Shown here piece by piece: positions 1 to 11,982 of a stretch of 64,000 nt of DNA. The notes below the pieces were generated by a model. The model made no database searches. It saw only the letters and a list, made by a program, of their open reading frames with translations, and was not told the DNA's origin. This stretch comes from Rhodanobacteraceae bacterium (GTDB lineage: Bacteria; Pseudomonadota; Gammaproteobacteria; Xanthomonadales; Rhodanobacteraceae): positions 558,001 through 622,000 of the forward strand of contig CP126531.1 in assembly GCA_030167125.1 (NCBI GenBank), read 5' to 3'. The translations under genes and the position numbers were made by a program. Numbering within the stretch: position 1 is the first letter of the stretch; each line of letters opens with the position of its first letter.

Positions 1-446
1 ACCACGTTGCCGTCGGCGTACACGCATGCATGATCGTTGCGATCGACGATGCGGTTGCCGATCGTCATCGACGTTGTGCCTAGTCGTTCGCAGGAAAGCA
101 GCACGTCGATCTCGGCGGGCCATTCGATCGGCTTGCGATAGTGCAACTCGACGGCCGCCATCACCGGCATCGCGTGCGCGCTGAACCATTCGCCCGGCAC
201 CGTGCGCAGCCATTGCAGGCGCGCTTCTTCCAGGAAGGTCAGGTACGAGGAATTGTTGACGTGGTTGAACGCGTCGAGGTCGCGCCAGCGCACGTGCAGC
301 GGGATGGTCGCCAGCGTGCGCGAGGGCGGCGGTTGTTCTGTCGATCTCGCGGGTATCGCGGGTGACAGTGCGGTTTCCGCCGCGGTCTTCGCCTTCACAC
401 GTCTGCGCGGCGCGCGTTGTCTGGAAGATTTCTTGTTGTCAATCAT
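1..446 (-). CDS. acyl-CoA thioesterase, hotdog fold (3' part outside window)
   Basis: The product should hydrolyse an acyl-CoA thioester; the substrate cannot be told. After a basic, low-complexity N-terminal stretch of about 48 residues comes the signature VRWRDLDAFNHVNN (about residues 52-65), typical of the YbgC/4-hydroxybenzoyl-CoA thioesterase group, with Asp58 the expected catalytic acid. FLEEARLQWL and LHYRKPIEWPAEIDV follow as expected for this fold. The gene runs off the left edge, so only about 148 residues are seen. The start chosen is the ATG at 444-446. It lies downstream of uvrA on the same strand, separated by about 115 bp that hold a long inverted repeat. Confidence 0.8.
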   Translation of the reverse strand, partial: MIDNKKSSRQRAPRRRVKAKTAAETALSPAIPARSTEQPPPSRTLATIPLHVRWRDLDAFNHVNNSSYLTFLEEARLQWLRTVPGEWFSAHAMPVMAAVELHYRKPIEWPAEIDVLLSCERLGTTSMTIGNRIVDRNDHACVYADGNV

Positions 447-475
447 GCGATGGCCTTGGAAAAAGCGAATCAGTC

Positions 476-545
476 CGCGAATGGACGCAAATAAACGCAA
501 ATGTACATCCGAGTATCTGTTTTATTTGCGTCCATTGGCGTTCAT
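476..545. repeat. intergenic palindrome between uvrA and thioesterase gene
   Basis: A perfect 15-bp inverted repeat, AATGGACGCAAATAA (480-494) and TTATTTGCGTCCATT (522-536), encloses 27 bases. The flanks also repeat partly (cgcaaatg and catttgcg). It would form a long hairpin in the transcript leaving uvrA. It could act as a terminator or be a dispersed repeat; no T-run follows on the minus strand. Confidence 0.6.
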
Positions 546-562
546 TTGCGGATAGATTGCTT

Positions 563-3424
<2,862 letters not shown>

Positions 3425-3479
3425 GGGAATGCGTGCGGCAAAGCCCGTTACTATAGCGATCCGCCTGATGTGGGGTTTG

Positions 3480-3665
3480 GTCGCGGGTTTTTCGAGCGAG
3501 GGCATCCCGCCGGCGCTGGCGCGCCGACTCCTTTCATACCGAGGGGGGTGAGCTTTTCCTCCCCCTTCGCTCGCGAAGGGGGATCGAGGGGGATGGCTCT
3601 TGGCGCGCGATGGCATCCCCTCGCCGCTGCGCGGCGGCCCCTTCCACAGGAAGGGGACGGGCAGT
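3480..3665. repeat. G/C-rich dispersed repeat upstream of rplU
   Basis: The 346-bp gap between uvrA and rplU holds no gene. Its middle part has the blocks cccccttcg..cgaaggggga, ggggatgg and gctgcgcggcggccccttcc..ggaaggggac. The same modules occur in the 168-bp tandem repeat after obgE, so this is a diverged member of that family. The rest of the gap holds the rplU promoter region. Confidence 0.6.
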
Positions 3666-3671
3666 TTCTGC

Positions 3672-3701
3672 TTGCCCAATCCCCTGAAATCACGCTAGAA
3701 T
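3672..3701 (+). promoter_or_regulatory. candidate sigma70 promoter of rplU-rpmA
   Basis: TTGCCC at 3672-3677 and TAGAAT at 3696-3701 are separated by 18 bp and lie 70 bp before the rplU start. The match is good but not perfect; no start site is known. Confidence 0.45.
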
Positions 3702-3770
3702 TGCCGGTTCGCGCGCGAGCCATCGCGTCCGATCGACCCAGAATAACGACAGAACCAGAGAGCAAACATC

Positions 3771-4097
3771 ATGTACGCAGTCATTCTCACCGGCGGTCGC
3801 CAGTACCGCGTCGAGCAAGGCGCAGTCCTTCGCGTCGAAAAACTGGATGCCGAACCCGATGCCGCGGTCACTTTCGACCAGGTGCTGCTGGTCGGCGACG
3901 GCGACAAGTTCACCGTCGGCGCGCCGGCCATCGAAGGCGCCACTGTCACCGCCAAGGTGCGTGGCCACGGCCGCGCCGACAAGGTGCGCATCGTGAAATT
4001 CCGCCGCCGCAAGCACCATCGCAAGCAGATGGGCCATCGGCAGCACTACACCGAAATCGAGATCACCGGCATCGCCGGTGGCAAGAACGAGAAGTAA
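3771..4097 (+). CDS. rplU: 50S ribosomal protein bL21
   Basis: This 108-residue protein is the large-subunit protein L21. It begins [14 protein letters not shown], the usual start, and has the basic [16 protein letters not shown] stretch that contacts 23S rRNA. It is followed after 12 bp by rpmA, with a clear AAGGAG ribosome site in the gap, and then obgE: the standard bacterial L21-L27-Obg cluster. Length is normal, with a short charged C-terminal tail (GGKNEK). Confidence 0.98.
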   Translation: MYAVILTGGRQYRVEQGAVLRVEKLDAEPDAAVTFDQVLLVGDGDKFTVGAPAIEGATVTAKVRGHGRADKVRIVKFRRRKHHRKQMGHRQHYTEIEITGIAGGKNEK

Positions 4098-4109
4098 GGA
4101 GAAGCCGCC

Positions 4110-4370
4110 ATGGCACACAAAAAGGGCGTAGGTTCCTCGCGCAACGGCCGCGACTCCAACCCAAAATACCTCGGCGTCAAGCTGTACGGCGGCCAGGCCG
4201 TGGAAGCCGGCAACATCATCGTCCGCCAGCGCGGCACCCAGTTCCATCCGGGCGTCGGCGTCGGCCTCGGCCGCGACCACACGCTGTACGCACTGGTCGA
4301 CGGCAAGGTGGAATTCGCCACCAAGGGCCCGAAGGGCGGCCGTCGCACGGTGAACGTGGTCGCGGACTGA
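4110..4370 (+). CDS. rpmA: 50S ribosomal protein bL27
   Basis: The 86-residue product starts [22 protein letters not shown], the flexible N-terminus that reaches towards the peptidyl-transferase centre, and contains [15 protein letters not shown], both diagnostic of L27. It has no N-terminal propeptide. It shares a transcript with rplU and is followed by a strong terminator at 4396-4418. Confidence 0.98.
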   Translation: MAHKKGVGSSRNGRDSNPKYLGVKLYGGQAVEAGNIIVRQRGTQFHPGVGVGLGRDHTLYALVDGKVEFATKGPKGGRRTVNVVAD

Positions 4371-4395
4371 TCGCGCGCCACATCGAATCCGGAGG

Positions 4396-4418
4396 GCCCC
4401 GCTTCGCGCGGGGCTTTT
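4396..4418 (+). terminator. rho-independent terminator after rpmA
   Basis: The stem GCCCCGC (4396-4402) and GCGGGGC (4408-4414) with loop TTCGC is followed by TTTT. It would end the rplU-rpmA transcript before obgE, or lower read-through into it. Confidence 0.85.
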
Positions 4419-4519
4419 CGTTTCATGGAAAGCTAGGGATGAGGAGCGAGTAGCGAGGGTGCAAGCCCCCGTGCCGGTATCCTTGTCGCGCCGCCGCATC
4501 TCTCGCCCCTCGTCCCTGA

Positions 4520-5932
<1,413 letters not shown>

Positions 5933-5964
5933 AAGCGATGGGGATGGCTTTGCAGCGATCAAAG

Positions 5965-5990
5965 AAAAAGCCGGCTGGCGCCGGCTTTTT
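5965..5990 (-). terminator. terminator of rpsT
   Basis: GCCGGC (5970-5975) and GCCGGC (5980-5985) form a hairpin with A-runs on the left and T-runs on the right (aaaaagccggc..gccggcttttt). It can work in both directions: it lies about 20 bp beyond the rpsT stop on the minus strand and would also stop transcripts coming from obgE. Confidence 0.8.
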
Positions 5991-6012
5991 CGGGACTGCT
6001 TGCAGCGATGGC

Positions 6013-6276
6013 TCAGCCGATCGCCTGGATGTGCGCGACGAGGCGGCTCTTGTGGCGGGCGGCCTTGTTCTTGTGGATCAGGCCGCGGCTGGCGTAGCGG
6101 TCCAGCACCGGCTCCGCGGCCTTGTAGGCGGCTTCGGCGCCGGCCTTGTCCTTGGCTTCGATGGCCTTCAGCACCTTGCGGATGGACGAGCGCAGCATCG
6201 AACGCTGGCTGGCGTTGCGCATGCGATGGGCTTCGGCCTGGCGGGCGCGCTTCTTGGCGGACTGGATGTTGGCCAC
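6013..6276 (-). CDS. rpsT: 30S ribosomal protein bS20, GTG start
   Basis: The 87-residue product begins (V/M)[29 protein letters not shown], the standard S20 N-terminus, and is rich in Lys and Arg. The start codon is GTG (complement of 6274-6276). GGAG sits about nine bases upstream. An in-frame ATG far upstream would add 65 residues of repeat-derived sequence and is rejected. In E. coli rpsT also uses a weak start (TTG), which takes part in autoregulation by S20; the GTG here may play a similar part, which is inference. It is divergent from murJ. Confidence 0.96.
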   Translation of the reverse strand: MANIQSAKKRARQAEAHRMRNASQRSMLRSSIRKVLKAIEAKDKAGAEAAYKAAEPVLDRYASRGLIHKNKAARHKSRLVAHIQAIG

Positions 6277-6364
6277 GGGGTGACTCCGGAAAATGAGTGC
6301 GGAACGAAGCCGCCTAGTATCGCGGGAATGCGGTCGGCAGTCAATCTTTGCGGAGCTGGGGGGT

Positions 6365-6469
6365 GGGGGCTGGGGACTGGGGAAAAGCAAAAGACGGAGC
6401 GCACCGCCAGCCGTTGCGAGTCCCGAGTCCCGAGTCCCGAGTCCCAGCTTTTGCCAGTCCCCAGCCCCC
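6365..6469. repeat. inverted repeat with GAGTCCC tandem units
   Basis: GGGGGCTGGGGACTGG (6365-6380) and its exact complement (6454-6469) flank a stretch that includes four head-to-tail GAGTCCC heptamers (6418-6445). It lies between divergent rpsT and murJ, just before the murJ start. It looks like a dispersed low-complexity repeat rather than an operator. Confidence 0.7.
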
Positions 6470-6494
6470 ATTCCCCAGCCCCAAGGCGCCAGCC

Positions 6495-8111
6495 ATGACC
6501 CGCCAGCCCAGCCTGCTGCGCGGGGTGTTCTCGTTCAGCAGCATGACCATGATCTCGCGCCTGTTGGGTCTGGCCCGCGACATTGCCATCACCCACGTGT
6601 TCGGCGTCAGCGCGGCCACCGACGCGTTCTGGGTGGCGTTCCGGGTGCCGAACTTCATGCGCAGGCTGTTCGCGGAAGGTTCGTTCTCGACCGCGTTCGT
6701 GCCGGTGTTCACCGAGGTCAAGGAAACCGGCAGCCACGCCGAACTGAAGGACTTGACCGCGCGCGTCACCGGCACGCTCGGCGGCGTGCTGCTGGTGATC
6801 GTGGCACTCGGGATCATCTTCGCGCCGCAAGTGGCCACCGGTTTTTCGCCTGGCGCGCTCGACCAGCCGCACAAATTCGACCTGACCATAAAGCTGCTGC
6901 GGCTGACGTTTCCGTTCCTGCTGTTCGTGTCGCTGACCGCGTTGTGCGGCGGCATCCTCAACAGCTTCCACAAATTCGCATTGCCGGCGCTGGCGCCGGT
7001 GATCCTGAACATCTGCCTGATCGCGGGTGCGCTGTGGGGTGCGCGGTATTTGGCTGTGCCGATCGAAGCGTTGGGTTGGGCGGTGCTGATCGCGGGCATC
7101 CTGCAGTTGCTGTTCTTGTTGCCTGCGGTGCGGCGGCTCGATCTGCTGGCGCTGCCGCGCTGGGGCTGGCGGCATCCGCAGGTCAGGAAAATCATGCGCC
7201 TGATGGTGCCGACGCTGTTCGGCTCGTCGGTTGCGCAGATCAACCTGTTGCTGGATACCGTCGTGGCCTCGCTGCTGATCACGGGTTCGCAAACGTGGCT
7301 GGCGCAAGCCACGCGCTTCCTCGAGTTGCCGCTGGGTGTGTTCGGCGTCGCGCTGGGCACCGTGATCCTGCCGGCGCTCTCGCGCCACCACGTCAGCGCC
7401 GACGAGGAAGGCTTTTCGCGCTCGCTGGACTGGGGCTTGCGCACCACGCTGCTGATCGCGCTGCCGGCCATGTGCGGCCTGTTGCTGTTGTCCGAGCCGG
7501 TGGTTGCGGCGTGTTTCCAGAACGGCCAGTTCACCGCCTTCGACAGCCACATGACCGCGATCGCGATCATGGGATTGACGGCGGGCATGCCCGCGATCGC
7601 GTTGACGCGCACGTTGCTGCCGGCGTTCTATTCGCGCCAGGACACGAAGACGCCGGTGCGCGCGGGCGTGATCGCGCTCGTGGTCAACATGGTCGCGAAC
7701 TTCGCGCTGATCGCGTTGTTGTTCGAACTGTGGGCGCCGGCATCGTTGAAGCAGCTGCCATGGCTGGAAGGCATCGCGCGGGTGCCGGGCCTGCATCTCG
7801 GCATGGCAATCGCCAGCTCGGTTTCCAATTACCTGCAATTCGCCTTGCTGTGGCGTTACCTCAAGCGTACCGGCGTGTACCGGCACCAGCCCGGCTGGGG
7901 CCGCCATTGGCTGCGGATGGGGCTCGCATGCGCAGCGGTGGTCATCGTGATCGGTGCCGGTTTGTGGCTTTGGCCGTGGCAGCAGTGGACCCATGAGCGC
8001 ATCCTCACGCGCATCTGGAAACTCGCGGTGCTGGTGTGCGCGGGCGGCGCGGCGTATGTGGGAGCGCTGTTTGCGAGCGGCTTCCGGATGCGTGACCTGC
8101 GCGGTATTTGA
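6495..8111 (+). CDS. murJ: lipid II flippase MurJ (MviN)
   Basis: MurJ moves lipid-linked peptidoglycan precursors across the inner membrane. The 538-residue product is almost wholly hydrophobic, with about 14 predicted membrane segments, and carries the family hallmarks [22 protein letters not shown] at the N-terminus and [25 protein letters not shown] soon after. I take the ATG at 6495 ([10 protein letters not shown]) because the in-frame extension upstream runs through the GAGTCCC repeat. In many relatives ribF follows murJ; here panB comes next, 32 bp on. Confidence 0.96.
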   Translation: MTRQPSLLRGVFSFSSMTMISRLLGLARDIAITHVFGVSAATDAFWVAFRVPNFMRRLFAEGSFSTAFVPVFTEVKETGSHAELKDLTARVTGTLGGVLLVIVALGIIFAPQVATGFSPGALDQPHKFDLTIKLLRLTFPFLLFVSLTALCGGILNSFHKFALPALAPVILNICLIAGALWGARYLAVPIEALGWAVLIAGILQLLFLLPAVRRLDLLALPRWGWRHPQVRKIMRLMVPTLFGSSVAQINLLLDTVVASLLITGSQTWLAQATRFLELPLGVFGVALGTVILPALSRHHVSADEEGFSRSLDWGLRTTLLIALPAMCGLLLLSEPVVAACFQNGQFTAFDSHMTAIAIMGLTAGMPAIALTRTLLPAFYSRQDTKTPVRAGVIALVVNMVANFALIALLFELWAPASLKQLPWLEGIARVPGLHLGMAIASSVSNYLQFALLWRYLKRTGVYRHQPGWGRHWLRMGLACAAVVIVIGAGLWLWPWQQWTHERILTRIWKLAVLVCAGGAAYVGALFASGFRMRDLRGI

Positions 8112-8143
8112 AGGGATAATGCGCCGTTTCAGAGGAGCGCCGC

Positions 8144-8974
8144 ATGTACGTCCAGCCTGCCGACGCACCCAAGCGCAAACCCGTCACGGTTCCCGGCCTG
8201 CGCGCGATGAAGGCGCGCGGCGAGAAGATCGTTGTGCTGACCTGCTACGACGCCAGTTTCGCGACGCACATGGAAGCGGTCGGCATCGACGTCGCGCTGG
8301 TGGGTGATTCGCTGGGCAACGTGGTGCAGGGCCAGGCGAGCACCGTGCCGGTGACGCTGGACCAGATGATCTACCACGGATCGGGGGTCGCGCGCGGGCT
8401 GTCCGCCACGTTGCAGATCGTCGATCTGCCCTTCATGCAATTCCGTGATCCGTCGACCGCGCTCGCGGCATCGGCGCGGCTGATGGCCGAAGGCGGCGCG
8501 GCGATGGTGAAGCTGGAAGGCGGTTCCGACTGGGTGTGCGAGGTGATCGCCGCGCTGGCGAGCCACGACGTGCCGGTGTGCGCGCATCTCGGCCTGACGC
8601 CGCAGTCGGTGCACAAGATGGGCGGCTACCGGATGCAGGGCAAGACCGACGACGCGGCCGCGCGCCTGCGCGAGCAGGCGCAAGCCGTGGTGCAGGCGGG
8701 CGCCGAACTGCTGGTGCTGGAATCCATGCCGGCGGCACTGGCGGGCGAGATCACCCGCGCGGTCGACATTCCCACCATCGGCATCGGCGCGGGCGCGGAT
8801 TGCGACGGACAGGTGCTGGTCTGCTACGACCTTTTGGGCCTGACGCCCGGGCGCCGCCCGAAATTCAGCAAGGATTTTCTCGAGGGACGCGGTTCGGTGC
8901 GCGAAGCTTTCGCCGCGTATGCGGATGACGTCCGCGCGGGGCGCTTTCCGGGTCCGGAACAGATCGCGGGGTAA
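8144..8974 (+). CDS. panB: 3-methyl-2-oxobutanoate hydroxymethyltransferase
   Basis: PanB adds a hydroxymethyl group from methylene-tetrahydrofolate to 2-oxoisovalerate, giving ketopantoate, the first step of pantothenate synthesis. The 276-residue product has the family features VVLTCYDASFA, VGDSLGNVVQG, KLEGG and the VCAHLGLTPQS stretch. AGAGGAG lies just before the start at 8144. panC follows after 6 bp and panD after panC, so this is a panBCD cluster. Confidence 0.97.
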   Translation: MYVQPADAPKRKPVTVPGLRAMKARGEKIVVLTCYDASFATHMEAVGIDVALVGDSLGNVVQGQASTVPVTLDQMIYHGSGVARGLSATLQIVDLPFMQFRDPSTALAASARLMAEGGAAMVKLEGGSDWVCEVIAALASHDVPVCAHLGLTPQSVHKMGGYRMQGKTDDAAARLREQAQAVVQAGAELLVLESMPAALAGEITRAVDIPTIGIGAGADCDGQVLVCYDLLGLTPGRRPKFSKDFLEGRGSVREAFAAYADDVRAGRFPGPEQIAG

Positions 8975-8980
8975 AACGGC

Positions 8981-9826
8981 ATGCGTACCGTTGGGGATTT
9001 GCGCGCGCTGCGCGCCTGCATCCGGGCGTGGAAACAGGACGGCCTGCGGGTCGGCTTCGTGCCGACCATGGGCAACCTGCACGCCGGGCATTTTTCGCTG
9101 GTCGAATTGGCGCGGCGCCAGGCCGATCGCGTGGTCGCGAGCATTTTCGTCAATCCGACCCAGTTCGGACCCAGCGAGGATTTCGCGCGCTATCCGCGCA
9201 CGCTGGCGGAAGACAGCGTGGGCCTGGTCGAACACAACTGCGACTTGTTGTTCGCGCCGTCGGTCGAGGTGATGTATCCGTTCGGCGCGGAACAGGCGCT
9301 GCGCATCCACGTGCCGGAGGTCGGCGACACGCTGGAGGGCGCGCATCGGCCGGGACACTTCGATGGCGTTGCCACGGTCGTCGCCAAACTGTTCGCGATG
9401 GTCGAGCCCGAGGTCGCGGTGTTCGGGCAGAAGGATTGGCAGCAATTGCTGGTGGTGCGGCGGCTGGCGCGCGAATTGGCGTTTCCGCTGGAAATCGTGG
9501 CGGGTCCGATCATCCGCGACGGAGACGGGCTGGCCTTGTCCTCGCGCAATCGTTACCTCGATGTCCGCCAGCGGGCGCGCGCGCCGGAATTGCACGCAAC
9601 CCTGCAATGGATGCGCGAATCGTTCGTCGATGGGCACGCGCGTGCCGCGATCGAAGGCGCCGCGCTGCGCAGACTGGAACGGGCAGGTTTCCAGCCGGAC
9701 TACGCCGTGGTGCGGCGCGCCGAAGATCTTGTTGTTCCCGCGGAAGGCGAGCGCACGGGGTTGCTGGCGCTGGTGGCCGCCAAGCTGGGCGAGACCCGCC
9801 TGATCGACAACCTGGCATTCGATTGA
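8981..9826 (+). CDS. panC: pantoate--beta-alanine ligase
   Basis: PanC joins pantoate and beta-alanine with ATP. The 281-residue product shows the nucleotidyl-transferase signature [14 protein letters not shown] (HxGH type), [12 protein letters not shown] and [16 protein letters not shown], and ends with the usual short C-terminal domain ([10 protein letters not shown]). It starts 6 bp after panB. The overlapping frames on both strands are long but have no family resemblance. Confidence 0.97.
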   Translation: MRTVGDLRALRACIRAWKQDGLRVGFVPTMGNLHAGHFSLVELARRQADRVVASIFVNPTQFGPSEDFARYPRTLAEDSVGLVEHNCDLLFAPSVEVMYPFGAEQALRIHVPEVGDTLEGAHRPGHFDGVATVVAKLFAMVEPEVAVFGQKDWQQLLVVRRLARELAFPLEIVAGPIIRDGDGLALSSRNRYLDVRQRARAPELHATLQWMRESFVDGHARAAIEGAALRRLERAGFQPDYAVVRRAEDLVVPAEGERTGLLALVAAKLGETRLIDNLAFD

Positions 9827-9875
9827 AGCTGGCCGCCGCGGTTTGTGCGGCGCAGCAAGCCGCCCGTTCAGCCGT

Positions 9876-9881
9876 TATAAT
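9876..9881 (+). promoter_or_regulatory. possible -10 element of panD
   Basis: A perfect TATAAT lies 37 bp before the panD start in the 91-bp gap after panC. No good -35 is found at 16-18 bp, so panD may have its own weak promoter besides read-through from panBC. Confidence 0.3.
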
Positions 9882-9917
9882 GACCGTCTACGGCAATCTT
9901 CGTGCCGGAGGAAAACC

Positions 9918-10304
9918 ATGCAATTGAACATGCTCAAGGGCAAGATCCATCGTGCGACCGTGACCCACGCGGAATTGCACTACGAAGGATCGATCGCGAT
10001 CGACGGCAACCTGCTGGATGCCGCCGGCATGCGCGAGTACGAGCAGATCCACGCGTGGAACGTCAACAACGGCGAGCGCTTCGTCACCTACGCGCTGCGC
10101 GCCGAGGAAGGCAGCGGCATCATCTCCGTGAACGGCAGCGCCGCGCATCGCGCCCAGCCGGGCGACCTGCTGATCATCGCCGCCTTCGTGTCGCTGACCG
10201 AAGCCGAGGCCGCGCTGCACAAGCCGCAGCTCGTCTACGTCGACGCCGACAACCGCATCGCGCGCACCAATACCTCGATCCCGAAGCAGATGGCGGCGGC
10301 TTGA
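9918..10304 (+). CDS. panD: aspartate 1-decarboxylase precursor
   Basis: PanD makes beta-alanine from aspartate for PanC. The 128-residue proenzyme has the self-cleavage site Gly24-Ser25 in [11 protein letters not shown], where Ser25 becomes the pyruvoyl group. The start ATG at 9918 follows CCGGAGGA; the in-frame extension to 9843 is rejected because the family begins [14 protein letters not shown] dispersed hairpin repeat follows the stop codon almost at once. Confidence 0.98.
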   Translation: MQLNMLKGKIHRATVTHAELHYEGSIAIDGNLLDAAGMREYEQIHAWNVNNGERFVTYALRAEEGSGIISVNGSAAHRAQPGDLLIIAAFVSLTEAEAALHKPQLVYVDADNRIARTNTSIPKQMAAA

Positions 10305-10306
10305 TT

Positions 10307-10443
10307 TGTGCGATCGTCCCTGATCGCTGCTCGATCAGGCTTGCTGCAGGTTTCGGCCACGTTGGTATTTGTAGACCATCACGGCCATCAAGCCGCCATC
10401 CATGGCCAAGAGCTCCGGCCCGACTTTCAACAACAGCCGCTCG
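10307..10443 (+). repeat. dispersed hairpin repeat, copy 1 (after panD)
   Basis: The first 24 bases (10307-10330) are identical to 63089-63112 after ftsH and nearly so to a stretch after tRNA-Pro. They form a hairpin, GCGATC/GATCGC, with loop GTCCCT. The 3' box GACTTTCAACAACAGCCGC (10422-10440) is also shared. Between them GCCA-TCCA-TGGC (10396-10406) makes a second hairpin. No gene is seen in 10305-10461. Confidence 0.8.
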
Positions 10444-10461
10444 CGTAGCAACGCATGTGGG

Positions 10462-10863
10462 TTATGTTGGCGCCACGACGGTGCCTTGGTGGAACACGAT
10501 CTTCCAATCGTCACCCACGCGTCGCCAGATGGTGCTGCGGCGCGTAAGCCGTTCGCCCTGGCGCAGCGTGTACGTCAGCAGATAGACGCCGGGCGCGAGT
10601 TCGCGCACGTGGAAGTCGCGGCTCTCCCAGTCCGATTCATCGACGGGATTCGTCAGCCGCGCTTCCAGCACGTCGAGCACGAATTCGCGGCTGTAGCGCT
10701 GTCCGGATGCGCCGATTTCCCAAAAGTCATCCGTGGTCATGCGCATGTAGTCGGCGCGCGAAGTGCCGAAGCCGGGGCGATGGAAGACCGGTTCGCGCCG
10801 GCGCAATTCGTCGAGCACGCCTTGCAGGTGCGGCGGCGTCACGAGATCGGGTTCCTGGTTCAT
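10462..10863 (-). CDS. NTF2-like (DUF4440-type) small protein
   Basis: The 133-residue product looks like a cone-shaped NTF2/SnoaL-fold domain: an N-terminal helix (LQGVLDELRRREPVFHR), a central FWEIGASGQRYSREFVLDVLEAR, and C-terminal strands ending STIWRRVGDDWKIVFHQGTVV, a common ending in this family. No function can be assigned. Its ATG overlaps the queG stop codon (ATGA), so it is probably translated with queG; no functional link to tRNA modification is known to me. Confidence 0.8.
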   Translation of the reverse strand: MNQEPDLVTPPHLQGVLDELRRREPVFHRPGFGTSRADYMRMTTDDFWEIGASGQRYSREFVLDVLEARLTNPVDESDWESRDFHVRELAPGVYLLTYTLRQGERLTRRSTIWRRVGDDWKIVFHQGTVVAPT

Positions 10864-11966
10864 GCCTTGTCTGCCTTTGCGGCTTGTTGCGCAAGTGCCC
10901 ACGCCACGTGCTCGCGCACCAGCGGTGAGGGATCGTCCGCGCGCGCCGTGAGCGCTTCCATCACTTCGGATGTGTGCGGCGCGTTGCCCAGCGCCACCGC
11001 GACATTGCGCATGAAGCCCGTGTAGCCCGCGCGGCGGATCGGCATGCCTTCGGTGCGTTCGAGGAATTCGTCCTCGGTCCACGCGAACAGTTCGGCCAGC
11101 TTCGCGTGATCGAGGCCGTGGCGCGGCGTGAACGCTTCCTCGCGCGTGGGCTGCGCGAACTTGTTCCACGGGCAAACCAGCTGGCAATCGTCGCAGCCGA
11201 ACACGCGGTTGCCCAGCAGCGGGCGCAGGTCTGCGGGAATTGCGGCCTTCGACTCGATGGTGAGGAAGGAAATGCAGCGGCGCGCGTCGAGCTGGTACGG
11301 TCCGATGATGGCCTGCGTCGGGCACACATCGATGCAACGCGTGCAGGTGCCGCAGTGGGCCGTCGAAGGTTTGTCGACCGGCAGCGGCAAATCGGTGTAA
11401 AGCTCGCCCAGGAAAAACCACGAGCCCGCATCGCGGTCCAGCGCCAGCGTGTGCTTGCCGATCCAGCCGAGGCCTGCGTTGCGTGCCAGTGCCTTTTCCA
11501 GCACCGGTGCCGAATCGGTGAAGGCGCGGTAGCCGAACGGGCCGGTTTCGGTGGCGATACGGTCCGCGAGTTTCTGCAGGCGATTGCGGATCAGCTTGTG
11601 GTAGTCGCGGCCCAGCGCGTAACGCGAAATGTAGGCCCGCTCGCCATCGCCCAGCGTGCGCCATGCAGCGTCCGCGTCCACGCCGTCCGGCAGGTAATGC
11701 ATGCGCGCGGAAACCACCCGCACGGTGCCGGGCTGCAATTCTTCCGGCCGGCTGCGCTTGGTGCCGTGCTGCTGCATGTAATCCATCGTGCCGTGGCGGC
11801 CGTGGCGCAACCATTCCTGAAGGTGCGCCTCGTCATCGCGCAAATCGACGCCGGTGATGCCCACCTTCGCGAAACCGAGTTCCACGCCCCACGCCTTGAT
11901 CCGCTGCGCGAGCGCGGCGAAATCGATGGCATCGAAGGCGGCTTCACTGACTGTTGGCATTCGCAC
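10860..11966 (-). CDS. queG: epoxyqueuosine reductase QueG
   Basis: QueG carries out the last step of queuosine synthesis, reducing epoxyqueuosine in tRNA with a cobalamin cofactor and two [4Fe-4S] clusters. The 368-residue product has the cluster ligands CGTCTRCIDVCPTQAI and CDDCQLVCPWNKFA and the N-terminal FAKVGITGVDL, and ends with HEAT-like repeats. The frame opens at GTG 11966; ATG 11960 (MPTVSEAAF) is equally possible. It is divergent from nnr, 16 bp away, an arrangement often seen in gammaproteobacteria. Confidence 0.97.
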   Translation of the reverse strand: MRMPTVSEAAFDAIDFAALAQRIKAWGVELGFAKVGITGVDLRDDEAHLQEWLRHGRHGTMDYMQQHGTKRSRPEELQPGTVRVVSARMHYLPDGVDADAAWRTLGDGERAYISRYALGRDYHKLIRNRLQKLADRIATETGPFGYRAFTDSAPVLEKALARNAGLGWIGKHTLALDRDAGSWFFLGELYTDLPLPVDKPSTAHCGTCTRCIDVCPTQAIIGPYQLDARRCISFLTIESKAAIPADLRPLLGNRVFGCDDCQLVCPWNKFAQPTREEAFTPRHGLDHAKLAELFAWTEDEFLERTEGMPIRRAGYTGFMRNVAVALGNAPHTSEVMEALTARADDPSPLVREHVAWALAQQAAKADKA

Positions 11967-11982
11967 ATTGTAGGATCACGCG

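Noticed and set aside
6418..6445. CRISPR-like array from four GAGTCCC units
   Set aside because: Units are 7 bp with no spacers; it is a simple tandem repeat.
6168..8168. Long minus-strand ORF over murJ (666 codons), and similar long antisense frames over thrS, ftsH and nirK
   Set aside because: These Arg/His/Gln-rich translations are typical shadows of GC-rich genes; they have no domain and overlap clear genes.
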